From the NCBI GenBank assembly GCA_013176395.1, contig JABMLP010000002.1, forward strand, positions 1,550,001 to 1,614,000: a stretch of DNA of 64,000 nt, written 5' to 3'. The position numbers were made by a program, and so were the translations under genes. The DNA is from Venturia oleaginea. Lineage: Eukaryota; Ascomycota; Dothideomycetes; Venturiales; Venturiaceae. The notes beneath the pieces are model-generated. The model did not search any database, was not told the origin of the DNA, and was given only the letters and a program-made list of their open reading frames with translations. The first letter of the stretch is position 1, and each line of letters opens with the position of its first letter. Below are positions 18,819 through 28,073 of this stretch, one piece after another.

Positions 18819-19370
18819 CACCGTTGTGTTCACCCGATCGCCAAAAGCTATACTCTGCTTCGCTACACCGCTGTGTTTCTCGCCTCTACCCTGGACCGAG
18901 TATGTCGTACAGACTCGCCTCCTATCCCACCTCGTTTCCTTCTTGTTTGTCTGGGCCGCAGGCGCTTCGCTTCTGGGCAGTAGGGCACCTCATTTGCCTT
19001 CAATCGAGAAGCAATTGAGCCGTGGGCATGCCATCCTGAGACCTACCCCGTGGCTGAAGCCCCGTGTGGCTGAGGAAGCCTGTATGGCTCAGGGCTCAAT
19101 GGCTTGCTCGCTCACAATGAAAATTCACGTGCCCTGGCCTGCGTCCGGCCAATCAACAGATAAAACGTGCCAGATGACCGTGATCCGAAGGCGTGGCGAG
19201 ATGGAGATAGATGCGGCGACCGGGGAGGTTATACAAATAATTGTAGGGAAGCCTGAGTTACTACTCAATGTGCAGCGACGAGGTTTGGCAAGGCCTTAAA
19301 AGTACGATCAATGTATATTAGATTTGCGAGTATAGTCAGATCCTAGGTACCCAAATTTTAACCCTCATTT

Positions 19371-19430
19371 ACTACTCAATACTACTCAATATCACTCAAT
19401 ACCACTCAATACTTCTCAATGCTACTCATT
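19371..19430. repeat. 10-bp minisatellite, six units of ACTACTCAAT type
   Basis: Six consecutive 10-mers: ACTACTCAAT twice, then ATCACTCAAT, ACCACTCAAT, ACTTCTCAAT and GCTACTCATT. One more ACTACTCAAT lies upstream at about 19260. Confidence 0.85.
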
Positions 19431-19472
19431 AATGACACCCAAAAACCTCTCAAACTAACTACCCCAAAAAAG

Positions 19473-19486
19473 CGTGTCATGACACG
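19473..19486. other. Perfect 14-bp palindrome CGTGTCATGACACG
   Basis: The sequence equals its reverse complement. It lies 42 bp after the 10-bp repeats and could be a terminus of the adjoining element or a protein-binding site; there is no direct evidence for either. Confidence 0.4.
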
Positions 19487-19717
19487 GATTTTACGCCTCA
19501 AATTTGAGAAGTGGGGACCGTAGTGCTGATGGACGCACGGTCAGCAAAGTCCGTAATTTACCTTGCCGCGAAATCAGGATCTAGCTTTCTGCACATGGAT
19601 CATAGCGGGAAGTCTCATATTCGCCACCAACAAACAGTGACAAAATTCAGGTGTCTCATTCATAGTAAACCATGTCCACAACTGCTCTTGCCTCTACCTC
19701 GAAACGATCCAGCGATT

Positions 19718-20095
19718 TCAGGTAGACCCAAGCCTCCTGATCGCGGTGTCAAGCAGATACATAACCTGCGTTGAGTTCAGATCAAAGTCAGGACTTTCGA
19801 GTTTGAGACTTCTCATCAAGTCAACCATTTGAGGTGTTCTTGAGAAGAAGTATCGACAGATTTCCACCTCAGTGCCCCAAACATGTGAGACATCAATATA
19901 CTGTCCCTTGAAGCTGTTATACTCTCGTGTTTTCTCACAGTATTGTATGAACGGCAGCTGGTTTCTCTCAGCGTAAATGTGGGCGCACAACACGATCAGA
20001 TATTCATTCCCGATGCGCCTGACAACGTGGAGGGTGGGGTATTCCACCCTTCCATTGGGTCCATTTCGATCACCTGGGACGCCTTCTTCGATGGT
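19718..20095 (-). CDS. Unrecognised coding-like fragment
   Basis: The minus strand is open from just after a TAA at 20096-20098 down to a stop at 19718. Composition is protein-like, with alternating hydrophobic and charged stretches (GNEYLIVLCAHIYAERNQLP, VWGTEVEICRYFFSRTPQMV, STQVMYLLDTAIRRLG). A segment resembles the helical part that follows a BTB domain, but no BTB core is present, so I do not assign a family. There is no upstream exon with a start, so it may be the 3' exon of a decayed gene. Confidence 0.3.
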   Translation of the reverse strand, partial: TIEEGVPGDRNGPNGRVEYPTLHVVRRIGNEYLIVLCAHIYAERNQLPFIQYCEKTREYNSFKGQYIDVSHVWGTEVEICRYFFSRTPQMVDLMRSLKLESPDFDLNSTQVMYLLDTAIRRLGST

Positions 20096-21032
20096 TTAGG
20101 AGTCGCAGAGTCGGAAATGGTCGGCCAGTATTGCTCGGTATGGGTCTTTCATATAGGTTTCTGGCCTTCTGTCCTAGCAAATTGGTAAGTGCTACACTAG
20201 GCAGATTTTGGATGAGAAGCGTAACAGTGGGAGCGTTTGCCAAGACTTTCGAAGTTTTGCAGTTAAGCTGGGAGTATTGTAAGAGGATTTGGGCACCCGA
20301 AAGAGAAGAACGGTCCGTTTATATTTGCTGTTGCTGTCATGTATAGCTCAGCAGATCAAAGAATGATATCAAACACCAGCTGGTAAGGGTGAGACCACTG
20401 TGCTGCCGTTGGTGTGAACCGATCCGCTAATGGCGAGAACAGGTTCGTCTTGCTTCATCAGCTGGCTTCAGTCTGACTGTTGACAACGATCGCAATATGA
20501 TGAACACCAAACTGTGCACAAGTTGGAGAGACAGTTTTTTGCGTTTGATTTTCCGATAACCCTCGTTCTTTGTCAATGGTAGGCAAGTGTCGCCGTCATT
20601 CTCGTTTGCTTGATGAACGTTCTTGTTTGATAAGTAAGTCAACATCCTCAAACGATTGCGCTTTGCAATCGACCGTACTAAGGAAGAGAAACACCAAACA
20701 GAATTTGAGAATCGTACTCTGAGACTGTCCATTAATTCAGTGCCCTTGTAAGTGTCTCAAAACCGAAGGTACCATGAGTTTTGAAGTCTCTCGACTCGTG
20801 CGAGACTGATATGGATGAATTTCTGGCTATTCTCGAAACCAAGTCGGCCAGAAATTTATCAAGATCGATCTTCAGTTGATTATATCAAACGAATAACAGG
20901 GAATCATCAAATGGTAGAGAACAGGTTATCTCAATAAGGGCCTGTCTACATGCACATCTACCATAACTGCGTTGCCGTAATCCCTACACCCAAACACTTC
21001 AGTTGCGGCCTTCACCACTCGACCACTCTTCC
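20096..21032. other. Intergenic, no supported gene
   Basis: ORFs of 71-101 codons on both strands overlap and show no domain, signal peptide or splice pattern. A consensus-like GTAAGT lies at 20186 on the plus strand without a convincing exon partner. Confidence 0.5.
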
Positions 21033-21281
21033 TCAGTTCTTTGGAAAACCCACGTGCTCCCCTTTAAGCAACAGGTCAGTCTTGAGGGCTTTGTCGACAA
21101 TATACCTACCCATTCGAGTTTCCAGATCCCAAGCCGCCAGCTTTTCAAGCGATGCAAACACCTGCATGCCCAGAGGATCCAACTACATCCCCCTTCGTCC
21201 TCTTGCATTCGCCTCCATCTGATTCAAACGTTGAGACTTTCCAAAAATCGACGATAACAGTGCTAGAAAGTTGGGCACAGT
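21033..21281 (-). pseudogene. Decayed coding fragment with an in-frame TAG
   Basis: One minus-strand frame runs from about 21281 through FLALLSSIFGKSQRLNQMEA to a TAG at 21183-21185. It then continues with good protein composition (GMQVFASLEKLAAWDLETRM) to a TGA at 21033-21035. The TAG follows a codon context where CAG would be expected, i.e. a C to T change at CpA. No family is recognised. Confidence 0.35.
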
Positions 21282-22734
21282 AGGCGCCTGTCGATTTGAT
21301 AGTTCCCTGCTGGCAGGCAACGTTGCAAAAGCGCAGGATCGGATCGTCTTTTCTTTCGTCGTAGAAGTGTATAGTGAGTATGAGTTGGCTGTCGGACTAT
21401 CCGTTGGCGAGACGTGTGTGTCGCATAACGTTGAGCGGGTTGATATTGTTGCTCGACACTAATTTTTGGCCAGTAATCGTATAGCCCTTTTCGAGTGGGA
21501 AGTAATGTGACAAGATGTTGTGTAAGGTATCTGTGTCTTGCTGAACAGTCATATCATCGTCTACTTGACCATCGAGCTGCGGTGGTCCGGTAACGCTGAC
21601 TGATCTTACAGCACTCACTTCTCTTACAAGAATCGAGCCCATGCTTGAACTCATTATCGCTATCGCTCTCCAAATCGGTTTCCTAAGACATCTTTGATAA
21701 ACTTGCTTGGTTGGACGAATGTTTTCTGGTCGACGCCCTGGCAAATGGACAGTCATCTTTTATGTCCAGATTTGGATTGCTTAACCTTTTGTCTAGCAAA
21801 CGGCGTGACGACTTTCCTTCAGAAGTACGACAAAGGCCTTTCCATCGTTGAAGAAGATCAGCGAAATGCTTTGTTAGGAGCTTGGTCGTTTTACCGATGG
21901 CACAGCAGGGCTGTCATTTCATTTCCTTCTCGTTTACTCGGACAGTTTTACGTCGTAGTAAATCTGGATATCGGAAAAAGGTTCACCTGCACTTAGGATT
22001 CCAAGTTCCCCTCCTTAATCGGATGAAACTGTTCGTTATACAACACAATAACACATCATCCATTACAAGCTATACCCTCACGAATTTGGCGATGCAGCAC
22101 AATCGATCTTTCCAACCATCACCAACATGGCAACATCCAGGTTCGGATTTGTGATCTCCATGCGTCTGGTCCCATCGTTACAAGGACACCTCGAGGTCCC
22201 ATCGGCGCAAGCAATCCTACAACCAAGACGCGCACGTCCATGTCCTTTAGTACAGCACGTACAGATCTCCCGCACTCTCAGCCATACGTCAGTCTAAATA
22301 TTACATATATACAAACCTTCTCTCGCGTTCGTGTAGAAGAATTCTGTGGGATGACGGGCTTCCTCGAGAAAAGTTATGACCCGCAGAATGTACAATGTTA
22401 GATCCGCATCCCGGTTATTTCCAAGCGGCTTTACTGATCTTCAATATGGCACCATAATATAGTGGCCAGGTCAATGTTAACACTCGATCCTGATATCACT
22501 GGAAATGGAAAGTACATAAAGCACGTGTAACTCGTATATTGGATATGATTTCTCAAGCAGCTATTGTCATCATCCATCAACCAAGACACAGTAATCAATA
22601 CATTGCTGTCATACCATCATCTCCACCTAGATTCTGCTTTCCATATGTTGTACGGTATCTGCTGCCTTCCACACAATCGTTAGTCACTCCCCGCAATCTT
22701 GTACACAGGGGAGGGGCTTGCAACATACCAGATC
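21282..22734. other. Gene-poor region with weak ORFs
   Basis: A minus-strand ORF from about 21654 to 21397 (MSSSMGSILVREVSAVRSVS..) and a cysteine-rich ORF at 22275-22078 are the only coding-like hints. The second has eight Cys in 65 codons but no signal peptide and no clear first exon. Neither is called as a gene. Confidence 0.4.
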
Positions 22735-22914
22735 CTACTTGCAGCATTCCTCACCGAGCTTGCCCCTGGCCCTGCTCCCGCTCTTGGAGCAAGTCTGAGG
22801 CGCGAAGCAATTTGCGGTACATGCTTGACGGTTGGGGAAACAGGTCTCCGCGACGGCGGATGAAACGAGGAGGGTGCTTAGAGCAAGAATGATGGTTTTG
22901 GTATTGAAGAGCAT
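22735..22914 (-). CDS. Small secreted cysteine-rich protein, 59 aa, single exon
   Basis: The minus strand has an ATG at 22914 and a TAG at 22735-22737 with no intron. MLFNTKTIILALSTLLVSSA plus VA is a strong signal peptide (cut near residue 22). The 37-residue mature peptide has six cysteines at 25, 32, 36, 42, 57 and 58 (spacing x6, x3, x5, x14, adjacent pair) and is basic (two Lys and two Arg in the Cys-free loop). It resembles the size and cysteine number of fungal secreted disulfide-rich peptides; no family is named. A TATA box lies about 127 bp upstream and an 18-bp minisatellite just beyond that. Confidence 0.65.
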   Translation of the reverse strand: MLFNTKTIILALSTLLVSSAVAETCFPNRQACTANCFAPQTCSKSGSRARGKLGEECCK

Positions 22915-23040
22915 TGTCGGTTATGTTGATGAGGTAGGTTACCACGAAAGATGATTATATGTATTTTAGGGAGTAGAGTGATGTAAGAGAGAGTGATTGA
23001 TGCACGAGAGGTGTGGCCTCATCTCTTAGGAGAAGGCAGC

Positions 23041-23050
23041 CCTTTATAGC
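23041..23050 (-). promoter_or_regulatory. TATA box of the secreted peptide gene at 22914
   Basis: The minus strand reads GCTATAAAGG, about 127 bp before the ATG, at a usual distance for a fungal gene with a roughly 100-nt leader. Confidence 0.4.
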
Positions 23051-23087
23051 TGAACACGGGATATGGCGGACTTTTCACCGAATGCCT

Positions 23088-23192
23088 CGTATTACCAAGA
23101 AGTGCCGTGTTACCAAGAAGTGCTGTATTACCAAGAAGTGCTGTATTACCAAGAAGTGCCGTATTACCAAGAAGTGCCGTAATACCAAGACA
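23088..23192. repeat. 18-bp minisatellite, six units
   Basis: The unit GTATTACCAAGAAGTGCC repeats six times with single-base variants. The period is a multiple of three, so a plus-strand ORF reads through as a repeated ITKKC(R/C) motif. It sits upstream of the gene at 22914, beyond its TATA box. Confidence 0.85.
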
Positions 23193-25328
23193 TTATAGTC
23201 ATGAAACTCAGTCAAGAAGTGTGGATCTATTTTAGTCGGATCGGACTGCATACCGGCGTAGAAGATTCCGTAGATTTCGTGTTAAGTTGTTGGGATGGAC
23301 CTTGGGAGCCTACGAGAGTCGAGGACAGCTATCTGAGATGGGGGTCTCTCCGACTTTCCCTCACATAAAGATTGTCGAAGTGCTAATCCCTACAGGCAGG
23401 CCATTCAACAGTCGGCGGCGACGACGAGTAGAACCAGGCCGAGTAGGTGGGAGGTACAAGGGTGAACTGGTTTATATGCACAGGGACGACTGGAAGTGTT
23501 CAGTGCTGCGCAACTAATATTTTGGGCGTCGCTGACCTGGACTGCTCGAATCATAAGATACGTCGAATCCCAAATGATTTCCTCGAACGCCTGCAGGCCA
23601 GCATGTGGAAGAGTGACGTAAAAAAATGCCATCCCTACCCCTTCCGCTGGCAGTCGAGGCTTTCTTTATATGGCTCGAGCGTTTTTATCACCTTATTAGT
23701 CATAGAAGATCTCGATTTCCGCCTCATTTCTCAACCAACCTCGAGCCGAACATCTAGACAGTAAGGACGTGGAAAGTAAGAATCAAAGATTTCCCGAAGA
23801 AAATTCCGGTTCCGAATTCGCGCTGAAACTGCTTGCAGACAACATCGCCGAAGAGATATAATCAAAAGCAGGAAACGAAGGCAAGACTTCAAAGCGTAAG
23901 AAATGGTACTTTCAAGCAAACCGAAGAAACGCAGCTTCCCATAGTCCAAAGGAAGAAAGTAAGTGTAGGAAGACTGGGCTAATCATACTCTTCTTAGTTT
24001 TCATTGAGTATCCCTTTCTACCTCCTACAGCCAATAGAACCACGGAGTTAATTGAGACCGAGGGAAGAGGAATGGAAGAGAAGTGGACAGCCAAAGGCTG
24101 AAAGCAGAAGGGAAGGGATGCCGTAGCGAGCTGATTTTCAAGTTCGTCGGTATGGACGACTCTCGATACCCATCTGTGGCTACTGGTGGATATACTATTG
24201 TTCCTTTCATCATTGGCTGAATTGGATAGGGAAATGATGTAGGCTTAGAGAACGGAGGAAGAAAAGAGGATAGACGACGGAATTGTTTGACACGTAGTCC
24301 ACTGACGGCGGCGTCGGCCCCCTTCCCCGGAGGCTCGGGTATCCCAAACGTAGCTTTACCCGTGTTCGCTCGTGACGTGAGTATCGCCAATTGGACACGA
24401 GTCCAGTAACTGACAGGAATGGAGTCTCCCGCTCATTACCACTACAAATAAGACATGCAGACTTGAATTCAAGGCGAAGATAAGTATATCCGCGTATATA
24501 TTATCCATGCAAGCGCAGACTAGAGAATAACCGTGCGAGGTAATGAATACCAAAACTTGGAGTTTTCCTTACGTACCAGGCTATCCTTAGAATAACTCCT
24601 AGCACTATAATAATCTCGACTCGGCCTTTGCTGCGGTGGAGGCCTCGGATTCCGTCTCTTACACACAGACAACATGGTGAAACAGTTCCTAACGCGACGC
24701 GATGATCAGATCGTCTTCATGTGAAGCCTTAATCTCAATTCGGTACGAGCTTAGCGTAAGGAAAGCTCTAGAGAGCGATTGATAGAGCATGGGGGCATAC
24801 AAACGATGGATTAAGAATCTAGGATAAATTGAAGTTGTCGTGAACGAATGAAGGAGTCAGGTGCCCCGCCCGAAAGAGCCTAGCGAATAGAGGGCAACAC
24901 ATTGTACCTATTTTGTAAGGCAGCGAACGGATATACCGGACTGTTCAAGGGAATTCGGACTCGTAGCTGATTGCGGACATGGCCTTCTATAGTTTTCTAC
25001 TACCAACAGCTCGCCTCAAGGTCTACTTCCAAAACAAGAGGTGAGGGCAAAGATTGCAAACATCACCTGATAGTCGTGGAACAGAGGAGAGGTTGTCAGG
25101 AATTTATTAATCTTGATGCTGAGTTAAAATATCATCTCAGCCACTTTCTCACATCAATTTCTAGAACTGAACTTCGATATCATGACCAAACAATTCAACA
25201 TGCCGTTCTGAAGTGACAAAGATACACAAACACTAACGCAGAATCTCCATATAGAATCATAAATCGCAGAAAAAAACACCTTCCAACTTTCCCACAAAAG
25301 ATGGGAACTCAGTAAATCACTCACCACA
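23193..25328. other. Gene-poor region of 2.1 kb
   Basis: Several 60-120 codon ORFs on both strands overlap. None shows a domain, signal peptide or consistent splice sites, including the 121-codon minus ORF at 24025-24390. Nothing is called. Confidence 0.5.
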
Positions 25329-26623
25329 TCAATCATCAAACGTCATAGTTCGCGACTTTGCTAAGTCAAACCTCGGTAGTGGAAGCGCCCAACTGACATA
25401 CGGCCTCGTCTTCGCCTGATCCGGCTTAACAATCTCCTTCTCTCTGAAGACCTTTGGCAGAGCAGTGTATGCCTTATTAGCCTGTGCATGGCTGTAGAAA
25501 GTGACGAGAAAGGTTTGGTGGTTCGTTCTCTTATAGTTGTCCTCAAGCCAGTAGCATCTTGCGATATGCTGGGCTGAGCTTCCGAAGCATTTTTGGATCT
25601 CTAGTGGCAGGAAAAGTGCCATTAAATTTTTATAGTTAGATCTTACTTGCGCGGGAGGTGTTTCGTCGCTTGTTGACTGGGAAGATGAGCTAGATCTTAA
25701 CGGATTTAGGAGAGGAGCCGGTCGTCGTGTCGTAGGCAAGAGGATGACAGGGTATGGAAGAGAAGGCAACGCGAAGCGATAATCAGGTGTAGTTTCAACA
25801 TTTTCAACAAGACCCGAATAGTCGTGAATGGGTGTACTATCAGAGATGGCATGGCTGTTCCAATCCTTTTCTGACATGTACAGCTCGGGAGTTGTACGCC
25901 ATGGACGGGCCCGGCACTCACGCCGTTCATCTCTGTCCGTAGCTGCGCGAAGTTTGAGAACAGCATTGATGACTTTCTCCGGGAAAGGGTCTTCATCAAA
26001 ACCCGAGTATCCTTCCACGTCCCAAGCCATTAGATCCACGAGAAGGTTTCGCAAGAGTGAACCTTCTTGAGTCTTATCATAGACCATGTGTAGTTCCTCG
26101 ATGGTGGGCATGCGATCGACAAAAAGTAGGATAATTGAACTCATCAAGCCGTCTGCGAAGCGTGCAACCTCAAACAGCTCTGCGAAATGATAGCATTCGA
26201 ACACATACTCGAAGCCAAGCTCCTTTGACGGCACGATTGGAATTGTAGCCACTCCAGGAATGGCTGAAATATCTTGGGGTCGCCATTTGCGACTGTGGCG
26301 AGTTCAGGCGGGGTTAGAGGATTGAACTGCTTGGAGCTTGCGCGGAGAATGCTGGGATGTACACAGAATCGCTCTTCTTCTGGTCCTATTATATAGGTGA
26401 CCATTTCTTTGAACTGAAGTTTTCGAAGCCTGGCGTCCACTTTGGCACGCCAAATCGGGAATAATGGTGTGCGACTCCCTGTACTCTCGTAATAGTAGTC
26501 GAGTCCCTTGGCGTATGGTGCACGCTGACCAAGACTAGGCTTTTGGAACGAGCACTGCTTTCCAAACGTCCCTCTGAAACTGGACATCACATAGCGACAA
26601 CTCTCTCTCGCGCGTGTGATCAT
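25329..26623 (-). pseudogene. Fungal BTB/POZ-domain protein gene with one frameshift
   Basis: The first part (ATG at 26623) holds a fungal BTB core: VTYIIGPEEERFCVHPSILRASS, then ..VANGDPKIFQPFLEWL, where a BTB domain normally continues as a WLY-type strand and helix. The frame shifts at about 26245-26250. The other frame continues with EYVFECYHFAELFEVARFAD, the expected following helices, and runs about 300 codons to TGA at 25329. One missing base would explain it; the gap is too short for an intron. BTB proteins of this type mediate protein-protein contacts, often as Cul3 adaptors. It is either a recent pseudogene or an assembly error. The C-terminal half is unannotated, with a Ser-rich patch. 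Confidence 0.6.
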
Positions 26624-27117
26624 CGAATTCCTACACCATCAAGTCAATCATGAGCCTTCGCATGCCAACTTCTGCAAAGTTGTTGGAATGCTGGCAGACT
26701 GAGGTCGGACGGGAAGTGACGACCTGACTTCGAGCATAAGGTGACTTCTGCTATCAATTCTTCAGGGCCGTCGAATATGTGAATCAATCGCGGAGCTGGG
26801 GACTTTGCTTCATCTGTTGCAAGTGAGCAGGAAGCCAAAGAGGTCATGACATGCCCAAGAGCAAGCATTGTTAGAGCCTCTACTTTGACGTATTAAAGAG
26901 GCAATTCATACTCATCGGCTATTGAGACCTTGTTACACCTGAGAGTTCTGGTGAAAAGCCTAGACATGAGACCGTGATTGGGTCGCCGTCTGTGCTTGTA
27001 TCAGGAATGGTGTACTAAACGCCAATCTCATGCTCGTGTAAATTCATTGCTACTGTAGCTTCCTTCCATGGTCACATTTCCTAGCACGCAAGCACTACTC
27101 GTGATCATGCCACAGGC
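26624..27117. other. Intergenic with a weak 74-codon ORF
   Basis: The minus ORF 26644-26868 has acceptable composition (APRLIHIFDGPEELIAEVTL) but no recognisable domain and no splice partner. It is not called. Confidence 0.4.
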
Positions 27118-28073
27118 TTAACCACCAGCCTCAATCTTTGTCTTGTCCATCATCTCATCCAGTCCATCTTCCTCTGCATCGTCATCCTCCATCTTGCCCG
27201 CCATACCTCGCTCCCACAGTTGCCTTCCAGTAAGCTTAACCTCCTCCTTCGCGCCCCTCTTCTTCTTGTCCTCAGCCTCCTGCTCCTCCTTCTTCCTCCT
27301 CTCTTCCTCCGCCAACTCAGCATTGAACTTCTTCCGCCACTCCAAAAATGTCTCCCGAGTCACAGCTGTTCCATGGAACTTCTTATTATCCTCTTCTTCT
27401 TGCTTTGCCTTTGCAAAATCGATGATGGCTTGGGCGGCCTTCTGGCGCTCGGCGATCAGGAGTTCGGCTTCGTCCTTCAGGGTAGAGACGATGGTGAAGA
27501 TCATAGCCATGCCTAGATTCTCTTCTATGGTTGGCTCAAGAGCCTCCAATAGCACTGCCTTGTCTTCCTGCACATCGAAGAATTTGTGTTTGGGTGCGTT
27601 GGGTGGTAGGATTATGTCTAGCCGCGGGGCTGTATCTGGGTAGTCCTCTGGGTACTCGACTCGGAGGAGCATAATCGCTGTAGATATGATTAGCTCAAGC
27701 AGTCTGGTGGTGCTGCGACTGGACCTGCCATACGTAGTTCTGATTCATCGGCTTCATCCTGGGTAATGTCTAGCCGGATTGAGATCCGATACTCTGTCTC
27801 CGATATGTCTGTCCTTGCATGAGTTGAGCCTGTGGTCTTCAAAAGCATATGGGAATGCGCTGCAAGTGGAATCCGTGTGCGTATTCCTGAAAGAGTCGTG
27901 CGTATTGTGGTGAATGTCCAAAAGCCTATTCGAATTCCCATCGTACAACCTTCTCTTCCAGGAACTCACACGCGATATCTCCGTTACGTTGTAAGGTCGG
28001 CTGTACCTGTTATCTCATCTGGGAAGATGGAATCGAGGACTTCTCGTTCCTCCCTTTGCTCTTCCACACCCAT
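27118..28073 (-). CDS. GIR2: Gir2/RWDD1-family RWD-domain protein, 233 aa, 3 exons
   Basis: Minus-strand exons are 28073-28007, 27808-27734 and 27677-27118. The joined protein starts MGVEEQREEREVLDSIFPDE, reads through the RWD fold (EYRISIRLDITQDEADESEL, then MLLRVEYPEDYPDTAPRLDI with the conserved YP..YP), and ends in a Glu/Lys-rich acidic tail (residues about 150-233) containing LTGRQLWERG. Yeast Gir2 is an RWD protein that binds Gcn1 and, with the GTPase Rbg2, modulates eIF2alpha kinase signalling on ribosomes; mammalian RWDD1 is similar. Length is close to family size. Intron 1 is 198 bp, long for this window; intron 2 is 56 bp with GTATGG and CTACAG. Confidence 0.87.

Larger units (their letters stand above)
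13650..19300 (+). mobile_element. Decayed tyrosine-recombinase retroelement (DIRS/Ngaro-like)
   Basis: The order is ORF1 remnant, reverse transcriptase-RNase H, then a tyrosine recombinase, all on the plus strand. That combination defines the DIRS order (DIRS/Ngaro/PAT); there is no integrase or aspartic protease. The outer limits are approximate: the left end abuts the Copia LTR and the right end is placed where coding-like sequence fades into short repeats. The split direct repeats or inverted termini expected of the order were not identified. A 1.6-kb tandem array separates RNase H from the recombinase. Confidence 0.8.
18819..19717. other. 3' flank of the DIRS-like element with short repeats
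   Basis: A 157-codon ORF at 18826-19299 follows the recombinase but shows no domain and probably is element 3' sequence. Beyond it lie a 10-bp tandem repeat (19371-19430) and a perfect 14-bp palindrome (19473-19486). Confidence 0.4.

Noticed and set aside
18826..19299. 157-codon ORF after the recombinase
   Set aside because: No domain, low-complexity repeats of GTGGCTGA type; better read as element 3' sequence.
19943..20188. 81-codon plus ORF ending near a GTAAGT donor
   Set aside because: Antisense to a more protein-like minus frame; no downstream exon found.
22078..22275. Minus-strand ORF with eight cysteines in 65 codons
   Set aside because: No signal peptide, no upstream exon with hydrophobic start and no clear donor; cysteines could be chance in a TG/GC-rich stretch.
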